DNA of 64,000 nt, taken from contig NC_070560.1 of the NCBI RefSeq assembly GCF_026914185.1, positions 5,819,501-5,883,500 of the forward strand. The letters are read 5' to 3'. Position 1 is the stretch's first letter. Each line of letters opens with the position of its first letter. The stretch comes from Puccinia triticina. Its lineage: Eukaryota; Basidiomycota; Pucciniomycetes; Pucciniales; Pucciniaceae. The position numbers and the translations under genes were made by a program. Below are positions 53,161 through 64,000 of this stretch, piece after piece. The notes beneath the pieces were generated by a model that saw only the letters and a list, made by a program, of their open reading frames with translations, made no database searches and was not told the DNA's origin.

Positions 53161-53320
53161 CGGGAGGGTGGAGACGACTGGGTATCCCGTTGTCTCCACC
53201 CATTTTCAACGGGTTGGTGATACCGACGGCGGGCACAGTGAAATCCACGTGGGTTTCACAAAGCCGGCGTCACCCGTCGCATCCATGAACTCGCTTTCCA
53301 GGAAGTACCCCCGGCGTGTA

Positions 53321-53743
53321 ATTTGCTATGTGGCTATGAAACTTATCCAAGAGGATAGTTCGCCGTATGCTTAAGCAATAGATTAAGATTTCGGAGTCAA
53401 AGTATATGATTTGATAATAAGATTTGATTTATATGCTTTCCGAGAACGAGCTCGGATAGATAATGATAAGTAAGGTTACAATAATAGTGACAAATAATAT
53501 CGCAATAGGAAAAGGAAAGGAAAGAAGGAAGAAAGTAGCTGGAAAAATAGAAAGGTAACAACAACACTCGCAAAACAACGATGACGTCACATTTAAATGA
53601 AACACATCATTTAGTTATGAACCGCAAAATCATAACAAACCGGAGAACCGGAACCCAATCCTCGATCGTCCTGCAGCATATTTCAATGAGCTAAACCACA
53701 ATCATCAACCGTTAAGTCATCAAAACAAATAGGAGCCGTTACA
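53321..53743 (-). repeat. Gypsy-3 3' LTR, major part
   Basis: 423 bp plus the separated 23 bp at 50356-50378 (counting TA once) make the 446-bp LTR matching 59071-59516. Confidence 0.92.
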
Positions 53744-53817
53744 AAATGAGACTCGGCTACTACCGCAAAATTTTAAATTTTACCCTTAACCGTCAAACTC
53801 TTCTTCACCTTCTTGGC

Positions 53818-56800
53818 TCAAATCTCCGCCTGTCGCCTAAATTCATCTAAGTACTTGTCAGCCGATACCGGGATGTGATTCTGGGAAACCCATGTCTCCT
53901 CCCCCGGCGTTGAATTCAGCCAAGAGATTAAATAATCTACTTTACCCTTTTTGACGTTCCTTACATCTAGAACAGCCTTTATTTTGGACCAATCCACGAT
54001 CTGGTCATCAGTATAATACTTCTCCTTAATTCTCAGGTTTATGCCGCGTCCCTCAACCAAATCAGGCCATACATAACGGGTTAGCAAAGACACATTGAAA
54101 ACAGGATGAAGTTTTGGATAATCAGCCGTCAAATCTAACTTTACCGCATTGGAGCCAACCATACCGATCACTTTAAATGGTCCTATGTATCTGTAGTCCA
54201 GTTTTGAGTTAACCCGCCAAGACTGAATAAATTTTCAAAGCAGAAAAACATCATCCCCTTCAACGTAAACAGGAGAATCTCTCTTCCCCTTGTTGTAATA
54301 ATGAGCTTGCTTGATCCGCGCTTGCCGCAAACATTCCATCGCGGTTTCCTGTGTAATTTGCAAATCAATTAAAAATTCATCTAATCCCTTGCGTCCCGTA
54401 TTCTCTGTCAAAATATTAAAACAAGGGTGAAAGCCGTAAGTAAAGAAAAATGGAGAAATCTTTAAACTAGCGGAATCGGAGTTATTAATTGAAAACTCAG
54501 CCATTTCCAAGCACTTATCCCAATTATCCTGGTAGTAAGAGCAAAAATGGCAAAGATAATCTTCCACCACTTGATTCATCCTCTCAGTCTCGCCATCAGT
54601 CTGAGGGTGGTAGGCCGTCGACAAGGCTGACTTAATACTCAAAGATTTCATTAGCGCTTTCCAAAACTCACTAACAAACGTACTCCCCCTTATATCCGAC
54701 ACAATCTTATCCGACAAACCGTGCAAACGGAAAATGTTCTTTCGGAAAAGACCCGCCAAAACCGCTGAAGTGGAGGCCTCTTTACATGGAATAAAGTGAG
54801 TTAGCTTGCTTAACAAATCAATAACAACTAGGATAGAGTCAAACCCCCCCGACAACGGGAGCTTGACTATCATGTCCATACCGATGACACTCCACGGCTT
54901 AGGATCTGCGACTATTGGAACCAGTTTGCCATCGGGGGCTCGTCGCCTCGCTTTGACTCTTTGGCAGGAATCACAACTATTGACATATGCAATCACCGAA
55001 GACTTTACTCCTGGCCACGAAAAGGTCCTAGTCAAGGACGAGAGCGTCCGCGCAATGCCGGGGTGACCCGCCGCCGGTGCATCATGATACATAATCAGGA
55101 CCCGTGTCCGCAAAGAAATGGGGACCAAAATCCTATGTTGGAACCAATAAGCATCATCTGTAAACACAAATCCCTTAGCAGACTTCTCTAGTCCACTGTA
55201 ACGGGAGGAGAAGAGGGCCAACAAGCTTGCAGTCGGCCGCTGGAAAAACAAGTCATGCAAAGAAAACGGAGATACATTACTATCGCACCCCGCAGCCCCA
55301 CAATCCACCATGCGCTTTGTAATCAACTCCGCGTCACGGCTCAATCGTTTACCATCGAAATAATCATACCTTCTGCTCAGGCCGTCGGCTGGGTTTTTTG
55401 AACCGACTATATGATAAATTAGCATGTTAAAATTGTCTAAGAACAAAGCCCAGCGTGCCTGCTTGGGAGAGAGGTATTTAGCAGTCTTGAAATATAAAAG
55501 ATTGGAATGATCTGAGTACATAGTTACTGGATTTATTGTCCCCATCAACCAGGCCCTCCATTCCTCACAGGCCGAAACAATCACAAGGAGTTCCAAATCG
55601 AAAATCTTCCAAGAACGTTCCCTGTCGGACAACTTCCTGGAGAAATAGCTCACTGGCAAATAGTCACCCTCATCGTTGGGCTGACTCAAAACCGCCGCAA
55701 TGGCGTAACCCGAGCTGTCTACATGAACGACCCTGTCCCTTTCAAAATCAAAATGTAACAAAAGGGGGTCGTTAACAAAGAGCTTCTTCAAAGCGCCAAA
55801 CGCAACCTTAGCCGCCGTGGACGACAAAAGGGTAGCGTCGCTATACTTTTCCTGAGTCTGCATGGTTAAAGGCCCTGCTACTTCCAAAAATCGAGGAATG
55901 AACCTCCTATAAAAGTTTGTGAACCCTAAAAACTTTTGAAGACCCCGTACTGTAGCCGGAAAAGGCCAATCCCCTATAGTCTTGAGCTTGTCCCGATTCA
56001 TCTTTAGCCCTTTGTCAGTAATATCAAACCCTAGAAAAGTTACTTTTGAGCAAAAGAATTGACACTTATGTAGCGATGCCTTTAGTGAATACTCGCGCAG
56101 CTTCTGCAAAATAGAATCTAAATCCGCCAGGTGCCGCTCGCGAGTCTTTGAATAAATGAGAATGTCGTCAATATACACGAAACAGCAAACGTCTAAAAAT
56201 TCACGTAAGACATGCTGGATGAAACGCTGAAAAGTTGCTGGTGCGTTAGCCAACCCGAATGGCATAACCTGATATTCGTACAAACCCCACGGGGTCCGGA
56301 AAGCAGTTTTCCACTTGTGGCCCTCCGCCACCCGTAATAGATTGAAAGCGGCCTTCAAATCGATTTTGGAAAGGAATTTACAACCCTGCAAGTTGTTAAG
56401 AAGGTGAGCAATGACTGGTAACGGATAAGAATCCCGTACAGTCATGTTGTTCAAAATTCGATAGTCAACAAAAGGGCGATTTGCCTTACCTGCCACCTTT
56501 ACATAAAAGATAGGCGCCGCCGCGGAAGAAGAGGACAATCTAATAAAACCTTTTGCAAGATTATCGTCAACATAGGCTCGCAATTCATCGCGCTCAGGTT
56601 TACTTAAGTTATACATTTTCCCAAATGGAGGCTCAGCGCCTGCTTTTAGATTGACCCTACAATCAAACTCACCCCGATGCGGGGGCAAGCAGGCCAAAGA
56701 CTTGGTGACAAAAACATCACAAAACTTGTCTGTAAGTGACTTTGATTCATTACACGAGACTGGGGATAACTCTTGAATACAGTCATACATTACTACATCC

Positions 56801-59004
56801 AAATTAATCCCTCCCACAAAAGACCCTGACTCCTTCAGCCACGAATTCCCCAGAATAATATCTGCCGATGCTAATTTTGTTAAATGTAAAGTCATGCGAG
56901 AACGTAAAAAGGAACCGCAGTTAGTGGGAATAGAAACATCCCCTTTTATATATGATACAATCTGCCCCGAAACCGCCGAAGAGCCATCAAAGGATTTGCA
57001 TTGCAGTCCCATCGCCAACGGGAAGGTCGGTATTTTATGTTTCTGAACAAAATCAATGTCAATAAAGGAAGCGGACGCGCCAGAATCAACAAGTACAAAT
57101 GCGTCAGTATTTCGAACTTCATCTATCAGCAAAGTACCATTAAAAAAAGGTCGATTGTCCAAACGTAGAACCAAATCAACAAAATGAGCCTGCTTACAGT
57201 CCGTGGCACTCATCTTTTCTGCCATGCAGGAGTTGAAAAAAATTTCCCCGGCAGACATCTCTTCCGTGGTGATCATGTCCGCCGACAACCCTGGATCCTC
57301 CGTTCGCCCCTGAACATTGGAAGCCTGTTTCTTGAAAGGCAACTCGTCAATCTCGGCCGCAGATTGGCGCTTCTTTCCTTTATCAGGTTGCTGGACAGGA
57401 GTGTCCGAATCGGTGTCATTATGACGAGATTGAGGGATTGAACGGCGAGAGCCCGAGTTGCGTGTCGACAAATTTTCCGGAGCCCATTTTGAATCGCTTC
57501 GCTTTCTTCCATCCGTTCTCTTCTGAACCGAGCCGCCCCATTCCTTCCACATATCCAACATATCCGACATGCTCATCCGCATCTCCTTCCCCATTGTACA
57601 ACCACGTTTCTGATAATGTTGTTCATCGAAGGAACCGCCGCAACGAATACATATATTACGATCCACACACTGTTGGCGAAAATCCGCATACGAAAACCCC
57701 GCATCCTTCATCGCCGAAGAGACCTTGTCCAAATCCATCGCATCACCATTGGGGACCTTAGCTGCTTGCGGGTGTAGAGAAGCCGGAGCGCGATGAGCAG
57801 GTTGAGTAACCGGACGAAACTGACTCGGCTTCGGATCCAAAATCTTGCTGACGCCCGCCAAATTTCGAGAAACCGCCACTGCAATTTCCTGCTTCACCGC
57901 CAAATCCTCCACGTCGGTCCAAGGCCCTCTGATGAGCGCCAATTTAACAAGGTTTGGATCAATCGCTTTGTCGTAAGCCTTGCATTGTGAGCGATCATCG
58001 AGCTTCAACGGGTGTAGGAGGGAGTTGAACAAGATGTTAAACTCCTCGATGGACTTATTCCCTTGGCGAGCAGAATAGAAAGTGGATTTGGCCTCCTCCA
58101 ACTCATGATGATTAGCAAAGGTATGTTTGATCGCATCAATAAAGGAGTCCAAATCCTGCAACTCAGCCATTACATAATCCATTTTAGCCGACGCACGGAG
58201 CGGTGGTAAATGAAGAATCTCCGCGTTTTTTGAACCCGGTCCATTTCGAAAATATCCCGAAACCCATAGAATCTTTTGTTTCTCCGTATTGAACTGTTCA
58301 CCAATACGTTCAAAAGTGTTCCTCAACGAGAAACAAAAGTTGTTAGTTTCTCTTGGCGCCCCGGTAAAGAAAATGTGAGGTTGATGAGGAGGTTCAACGA
58401 AAATATTCGGCCTTTCAGAAATGGAATGAGTATTCAAAACCTCCAGCTGACCCATACGTCCACCCAAGGCCTCGTTAGAACCCTCCAAAACTCCCCGCAA
58501 ATGTGCAATCGACTGTTGGTTGACCGATTGATTTTTCAAGAGTTCCGAGTGAAAAATATCCTTTATGTTCTTAGTTTCTGCTTGAAGTGCCGAAATCGCG
58601 TGCTTATCTTGTCGTGCTTGAGCGTTCAGGAGAGCAATTGATGCCGCTTGAGCTTGAAGTAAAGAAGATTGAGTGGAATTATCGACCCTCAAGTTAGCGA
58701 GTAAAGCCGACATATTGTCCTCTTGATGATTTGCAAAATCGACAGCCGGTTGATTACGAGAAGAGCCTTGTTGTTGATGCTGTGAAATGTTCGGTTGTGG
58801 TGATACAGTTGGAATTGGGCGAGGGGAAAAATTTAAATAAGAAGGGGAGTTTCAATCGATAGGCAAAGGAAAGTTTCCTGAAAAGAAAGGGGATTGTTGA
58901 ACATCGTGTACCGGAAGCGTGGGGGGATTGATCGGTGGACTTGGACTGAATCTTGGAGTAACTCGAATAGGGGAAATTGGAGAAATTTCGGAATTGTCGG
59001 ACAT
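53818..59004 (-). pseudogene. gag-pol: Gypsy-3 Gag-Pol polyprotein with chromodomain, two in-frame TGA
   Basis: One frame of 1729 codons from the ATG at 59004 (MSDNSEIS...), interrupted by TGA at 58852-58854 (codon 51) and 54235-54237 (codon 1590). A downstream ATG at 58713 could restart translation. Order: coiled-coil Gag with knuckle CIRCGGSFDEQHYQKRGC; protease LVDSGASASFID; RT KIDLKAAF, MPFGLANAP, FVYIDDIL; RNase H HVDSSGYAIAAVL; integrase HHCC (HPGIART...CDSCQR), D-D-E core in which the second Asp motif reads SDIRGSTF with an extra residue; GPF module; chromodomain VLDVRNVKKGKVDYLISW...ETWV. The second stop separates the integrase core from the GPF/chromodomain. Single ORF organisation, unlike Gypsy-1. 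Confidence 0.93.
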
Positions 59005-59070
59005 GGTTGTAACGGCGAATTTTTTTTTTTTTTTTTTAAGTAGTATATAAAAAAAAGATCGCGATATAAA

Positions 59071-59516
59071 TGTGAAGTCCAGCCTATTACCTAATTTGCT
59101 ATGTGGCTATGAAACTTATCCAAGAGGATAGTTCGCCGTATGCTTAAGCAATAGATTAAGATTTCGGAGTCAAAGTATATGATTTGATAATAAGATTTGA
59201 TTTATATGCTTTCCGAGAACGAGCTCGGATAGATAATGATAAGTAAGGTTACAATAATAGTGACAAATAATATCGCGATAGGAAAAGGAAAGGAAAGAAG
59301 GAAGAAAGTAGCTGGAAAAATAGAAAGGTAACAACAACACTCGCAAAACAACGATGACGTCACATTTAAATGAAACACATCATTTAGTTATGAACCGCAA
59401 AATCATAACAAACCGGAGAACCGGAACCCGATCCTCGATTGTCCTGCAGCATATTTCAATGAGCTAAACCACAATCATCAACCGTTAAGTCATCAAAACA
59501 AATAGGAGTCGTTACA
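59071..59516 (-). repeat. Gypsy-3 5' LTR
   Basis: 446 bp, TGTAACGACTCC...GGACTTCACA on the element strand. Upstream of the gag ATG (minus strand) lies a run of T/A bases near 59021-59038. Confidence 0.92.
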
Positions 59517-59852
59517 TTGCGGCCAGCTTTTGGGCCGCTGATTTCAGCCTCAAAGCCTGTATGGCTCCTGTACGTCAGGAATGCCATCAGAAGAAAAAAC
59601 CCAGTTTCTTTGTTTTCCACTTTGAGGCCTTTAGGGCCCCACCATTGGATTCCTGGAGCGATTTTACTGCGATCCGGCCCTTCGCCGCCCCTGCCCCCCT
59701 CGCCCTTTGCCCGGCCCGGCACCCATGTCAAGCACAACCAGCTGCCCGAACGGGTTTTGTCTGCCTGTACAGTGAAGCTGTACAGGCCTGTGGCTGAAAT
59801 GCAGAAGTCATTTCAGCCACAAAATTAGGCAAGCTTTTCTGACATTGCTGTA

Positions 59853-60368
59853 TGTACTGACGACTGAGTCCCCTCTTTACCCTTGAGCTGACCTGTAACC
59901 ACTCGACAAGTGTGTACAGGCCAGCATTGTGTCTGCCCAGGCGCAGGGCCCTGGCAACCAGTGCTCAGGGTGCAAAGCATGAGGACCCAGGTCTTGTGCA
60001 GCTGGGTCGGATACTTAAAGGGTGTGGGGGAAGCTGTTTGTCCGGAGCCCACTAATCACTTGATTAGGGCCTCCTTGATTACATTTTTGACCGACCTTTT
60101 TTTGCCTGTTGCTCCGGCACAGGCTGGAGGGTCAATCCGAGGTGCCCTCCGGGGTGTTTGGGGATTAATTTAAACTTTTATGGGATTTTTGCTAATGAGC
60201 AGAGGCAAAAACTTTGATCTTGCCTTCTGTGTTTCTGTGATTTTAATAAACTTGGATACTTGGATTTTCCCACTAAACAAAGGAGTTTATGGCAGGTAAT
60301 TTAACTGCTTATGTCAAGAGGAAGTGAGTTGTGGCATAAAAACCCATATTGAGAGGGGCTTGGAGAAT
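59853..60368. other. Intergenic, no gene recognised
   Basis: Moderately GC-rich. The GACTGAGTCCCCTC at about 59862 recalls the satellite linker, consistent with the small TIR element having landed at the edge of the satellite. No coding feature. Confidence 0.4.
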
Positions 60369-60370
60369 TA

Positions 60371-60547
60371 TGGTGTTCAAAGTTGGTTTGCATAATTTTA
60401 TGCATGCATAAATCATAAAATCATAAAAATATTTTGGTGAGGAAATTTTGTATTACATAATCAGACAGTCATATCCTCTGCAAAAAAGATTTTATGATTT
60501 TATGATTTATGCATGCATAAAATTATGCAAACCAACTTTGAACACCA
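60371..60547. mobile_element. TA-target MITE with ~58-bp perfect arms
   Basis: TGGTGTTCAAAGTTGGTTTGC...at 60371-60428 is exactly inverted at 60490-60547, with TA outside both ends. Arms include ATGCATGCATAAATCATAAAATC. The ends are related to those of 63777-63999 (TTCAAAGTTGG). Confidence 0.85.
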
Positions 60548-60876
60548 TAAATGCAACAAATAGTTTGTGTTTGATTTAAATTGAATTTCTGTCACCTTTC
60601 CTCTCTTATCTTCTAGTAGTTTGGTTGGTTCAATTGAAATAAAATCTGCCACATACTTTCCTGGTAGCTGATTTATTGGTTAGAAAATACATAAGCATGA
60701 GTTCAACAGAAGATGAGAATTAGTCAGGATTGATTTACACATGCAAAACCAGTCTACTTCTGTACCAGTTACAGAAAGAAATCACATTAGGGAACTCTGT
60801 AGGAAGTTCCACAGATTCCCCCGGCCTGGTGTATGCTAGGAAAAATAAAATACAGAATAGCCTGCTTTCTAAATTT

Positions 60877-61074
60877 AAGGTTTTCAAAGTTGAAATTGTA
60901 AAATTTTCAATGCATAAAATCATAAAATCATAAAACTTTCAAGTGATGATTTCATATGTACCATTCTAGAAATGTTTCTCTAATTTGAGTGCTTGGGTGC
61001 AACATATTTTTTTTAGCTTAGAATTTTATGATTTCATGGTGTTATGATTTTATGCAAGTCAACTTTGAACACCC
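60877..61074. mobile_element. Decayed copy of the 60371 MITE family
   Basis: TTAAGGTTTTCAAAGTTGA on the left and GTCAACTTTGAACACCCTAA on the right, with internal CATAAAATCATAAAATCAT words. Confidence 0.6.
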
Positions 61075-62588
61075 TAATTGGCAGGAAGTTCTCCACTATA
61101 ACTGTGCAAGGGGTTGCATTTGTTGCAACCCCCCATGGTAAGGTTGACTGGGGGCAACCAATATACAGCCAATCCATTAAAGAAGCTTGGCTTCCTTGGA
61201 AGGAATTTCCACCCAAACTATGTATTGGATTTGCCAATAATCACTTTCAAGGTTGAACATATGTATTATATTCATGCCCACCTCATTCTTGTATGCAGGG
61301 TGGATATACAGCAGCCAAGTAAACCCAATCAGCCACTTCCTTCTATTTTTTGCCCATTCTGATTTCAGAATTGAGAGTAATTGAGTGATTTGGCTGCTTA
61401 TACTCTGGATGCCACACTACTGCCAGTTGTGAGTTTAGATGGTGCCAGTCCCAGTGGCCAGCATTTTTCCTTTTCACTACTGAATAGCTTGGTTGGTGGC
61501 ATCCTGCAAGCAACTGTTCTTGCAGGTCTGAATATCATGTTTCCAACCTTGATGTTGGATGCACATAGGTTGGCAAATAAGAAAAGAATTTCTGCTGGAA
61601 ATTCTTTCCAAGGAAGCCAAGCTTTTTTGGATCAGATGTAATATTGGTCTCCCAGACCAATCTTATATTGGCAGGCCCACCATAACATTATAACAAAGGG
61701 ATAATGTATTGGTAGGCCCCACCAATATAATATTGGTGTGGGAGACAAATATTATATTGGATACCAATGGTCAAACTCAGTGTGGGGGGTTGTCACCAAT
61801 ACAACCCCCTTGGCAGTGTATTTATGGCTCCATTGAAAAAGGGTACCCAGAAGGGTGTGTGTGCTTGGGCAACACCCACATATGTAATCTGAATGAGGAA
61901 GGCACAATCAACAAGAATATGAACATAAATTTTCTTTGGATCTTATATATTAATGTGACTAAAAGATGGGAAGCTGAATAATTTTTCTTCCAGACCCTTT
62001 TCATATTCCAAGAATGGGAAAATATCAAGGAATGAAGAAAAATGACTTGGATTTTGATTTAATTTGAGGAAATGGATGGCCATCCAGCACTGTTGTGGCT
62101 TGCTTGTCTGAAAGATCATCTACAGTCACATTGAAATTGATCAGAACCCCTAATTCAAGATAATTAGGATGGAATAAAGGGAAAGATCACATCAGGACAA
62201 TTCACTCAAAAATTCAAACCGGCAGACAAATAGATTCATCATACTTCTCCCACAGGTCTCATGATGAGTTGAACATGTGGATTGACATAGTTTTCACTTG
62301 AAATCAGCACTGAAATTGGAATGAAATCAGAAAAATTCCCTTATCAAGTCATGTTCTGGCAGAGAATATCCCCCCCTGGTATGAGTGTCCACACCATTTT
62401 TTCTCTAGTTTTCATTTCTGGGATGGGCCAGGCTTTCCCAATCTTTTTACCATTTTTTCAAATCTTTAAACCCTCTTTTTGAACTTCAATGATGATTTTA
62501 ACATTCAAAAACTTGCAATTACATCATGCAGTGTCCTTGATGACACATCTATTTCTGTAAACAAAATGAATCCATAGCATGGAGTTTT
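61075..62588. other. Intergenic with small inverted repeats
   Basis: No gene. AAGAAGCTTGGCTTCCTTGGAAGGAATTTCC near 61180 is echoed inverted near 61595-61625 (GGAAATTCTTTCCAAGGAAGCCAAGCTT), and CCAATATAATATTGG-type palindromes cluster at 61650-61760, suggesting a TIR element of about 450 bp with unresolved ends. Confidence 0.45.
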
Positions 62589-63074
62589 TGTTTGGATTAT
62601 GACTCAGGACACAGATGCTCAAGTGGACACAAAAAGAGGAGCCGTGAGGCTCGAGAGGAGGGGCAGTAAGGGGGGACGCTCACCGGATGTGGCTCGAGGA
62701 CGGAGTGAATTTTTATAGAGAAGAACCAATGGAGATTTATTGCTGGGTACTAGACTATCTTATATAGACTATGTATAGGCAACCAAGTTGTGGGTTGAGA
62801 CTGAAATGAATATGCATAGAAATGTGATGGAAACAAAGGGAACTCGGGAAGAGATTGGTGAGATTCAGACTATCACAAACAGAGCACGCATACGAGAGAG
62901 TCGGACACAGATGGAAAACTAATCAGGCAAGTACAGGCTGGGATCGATGTGACAAGGCTGTCAAGACAAGCTAGTATGACCACAACACATGGGACAACAC
63001 AGGTGGAGACGGGCATAAGAAGAGATAGGATGGAACACAAGGACTGATAAGAGGGAAGAGATGGAAATCCAACA
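62589..63074. mobile_element. Solo LTR, 486 bp
   Basis: Ends TGTTTGGAT / ATCCAACA inverted; flanks GTTTT at 62584-62588 and 63075-63079. Contains TATATA-like CTTATATAGACTATG near 62758. The T-rich duplication is less diagnostic than others here. Confidence 0.65.
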
Positions 63075-63776
63075 GTTTTTTTGGCTCTTGTGTGAAATTT
63101 GGTAAATCACACACTGTATTTCATGCGGAAATATTTGAACATGAAACACTGCACAAAATACAGATTCAGCCTCAAATTTTTGTCAGAGCAAGGAAATCAA
63201 GAAATCTTGTTACAGTAAAGCAGAAAGGGACCTCACAACCTCAAGCATGGGATGATGTGAATCTCATGGATAAGCCCCGTTGATTTTTGGGCACCTTTTT
63301 AGTCAGCTGACAGCAGACAAAGCTACTACAACTGATTCAAAAAATCCAAGTTTTCTTAATTCTCTACTCCCGTGGGGTTGACTGCGGGATGGTGTCCCCC
63401 CTCCAACAGAGGGGCTTATTTGATCTAGAGCCTGCAAGGAGATTTGTGTGCCTGACTCTAAAACAAGCAGGAAAACACAATTTGATGGGATTAGTCAGAA
63501 ATCCCATTCTCAGGAACCCAAGGAGTCTTTGGTGCTAGGATGGCCCCTCAAGTGTTGAGAAACACCCATTGCAACATACACCAATTTTGGGGATTCATGA
63601 GATTCCATGTTTGCTGGATGCTTTGCCATTTGGTTTGAAATGACCAATTTCATGATCAAATTATCATGGGTGGGGAGATCAAGCAAGAGAATCCACCATC
63701 CTTTTTTCATTTTTGATGGTATCAATTTTGGTACTCCAAGCCAAGGGTATATGACCAGACATAAGCTGAGTTGATA
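63075..63776. other. Intergenic, no gene recognised
   Basis: No supported feature; open frames are short and without family motifs. Confidence 0.4.
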
Positions 63777-63999
63777 GGGGGATTCAAAGTTGGCCATGCA
63801 CAACTTGCATGCACTTTTGCAAGTTGGTGTTCAAGGCTTTTATTGAACACCAAATTTCAAAAAAACCATTCAAGCAGGCTTATGGGGTGTAGTGCAGTGT
63901 GGCTTGCATGCAATTTTGCAACTTGGTGTTCAAGAATGAACTTGAACACCGACTTGCAAAAGTGCATGCAAGTCGTATCTGGCCAACTTTGAAACCCCC
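63777..63999. mobile_element. TA-target MITE at the window edge
   Basis: GGGGGATTCAAAGTTGGCCA on the left and TGGCCAACTTTGAAACCCCC on the right, with internal ACTTGCATGCACTTTTGCAAGT words in both arms; TA before the left end, and T at the window end where the second TA would start. Same family as 14206-14356. Confidence 0.8.
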
Positions 64000-64000
64000 T

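Larger units (their letters stand above)
50379..53318 (-). mobile_element. 2.94-kb gene-capturing insertion inside the Gypsy-3 3' LTR
   Basis: The intact LTR at 59071 reads ATTACCTAATTTGC; here TA is duplicated (50377-50378, 53319-53320) around 2940 bp. Ends TACCCGGGAAGT and (reverse) CACGCCGGGGGTAC are only weakly similar. Terminal zones are GC-rich, the right one with about 90-bp repeats. The inside carries minus-strand fragments of a TRP-like channel gene and of REI1, the latter with an intron. A TA duplication suggests a TIR DNA transposon of Pack-type; no transposase present. Confidence 0.8.
50356..59516 (-). mobile_element. Gypsy-3: Ty3/gypsy chromovirus
   Basis: LTRs are 446 bp: 59071-59516 (5', minus strand) and 50356-50378 plus 53321-53743 (3', split by a 2940-bp insertion). 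Exact 5-bp duplication TTGCG at 50351-50355 and 59517-59521. The LTRs differ at roughly four positions (for example GAGCCG versus GAGTCG), so it is older than Gypsy-1 and Gypsy-2. One long gag-pol frame carries two TGA codons. Confidence 0.93.
50333..59850. mobile_element. Small TA-target TIR element split by Gypsy-3
   Basis: CAGCAATGTCAGAAAAG at 50333-50349 is perfectly inverted at 59834-59850, each flanked outside by TA. Only about 350 bp belongs to this element (50333-50355 and 59522-59850); the rest is Gypsy-3. The inner part has a TGTACAGTGAAGCTGTACA hairpin near 59768 and no transposase, so it is a MITE. Confidence 0.75.

Noticed and set aside
35460..58854. UGA reassigned as a sense codon in this genome
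   Set aside because: COPE, ALG12 and Gypsy-1 pol all appear to end at TGA at the expected C-terminus, so UGA works as stop.

Overview
The window looks like a transposon-packed stretch of a basidiomycete genome, most likely a rust fungus (Pucciniales). Reasons: the few host genes are split by short GT-AG introns (47-158 nt), they include COPI and N-glycosylation housekeeping genes and small cysteine-rich secreted proteins, and most of the rest is LTR retrotransposons, hAT-type elements and MITEs nested in one another. The lineage is an inference; no database was consulted.

Host genes. (i) epsilon-COP (COPE/SEC28), + strand, 12177-13443, five exons, 319 aa. (ii) ALG12, the Dol-P-Man alpha-1,6-mannosyltransferase of the ER, - strand, 29842-31958, six exons, 554 aa. 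(iii) An unrecognised 112-aa secreted six-cysteine protein, - strand, 32766-33259, three exons, with a TATA box. (iv) A weaker 85-aa secreted candidate, - strand, 6665-6922. No tRNA, rRNA or CRISPR was seen.

Layout. 1-7.7 kb: repeats, including two hAT-type MITEs with exact 8-bp target duplications (TSDs). 7.7-12.05 kb: a repeat split by a foldback element that itself holds three insertions; an uninterrupted paralogue lies at 39.1-39.7 kb. 12.2-13.4 kb: COPE. 14.7-26.5 kb: one dispersed repeat split by two solo-LTR-like insertions and a 9.6-kb intact Ty3/gypsy element (Gypsy-1). 26.5-29.8 kb: MITEs and repeats. 29.8-33.4 kb: ALG12 and the secreted protein gene. 34.6-38.9 kb: a hAT element with 8-bp TSD GTCAAAAT, its transposase broken by a stop and by inserted DNA that includes a solo LTR. 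43.0-50.3 kb: a 43-bp palindromic satellite interrupted by a chromovirus (Gypsy-2, - strand). 50.33-59.85 kb: a small TIR element split by a second chromovirus (Gypsy-3, - strand), one LTR of which is split by a 2.94-kb insertion carrying fragments of at least two host genes. 59.9-64 kb: MITEs and a solo LTR.

Most notable. Gypsy-1 has a textbook -1 frameshift cassette between gag-protease and pol (U UUU UUA, 6-nt spacer, perfect 10-bp hairpin). Between pol and the 3' LTR it carries about 2 kb of extra cargo: an RRM-protein ORF and a divergent antisense ORF with an arginine-rich motif, flanking three 50-bp repeats each built on a 14-bp palindrome. The 2.94-kb insertion fuses a TRP-like channel fragment to REI1 exons, which looks like transposon gene capture.
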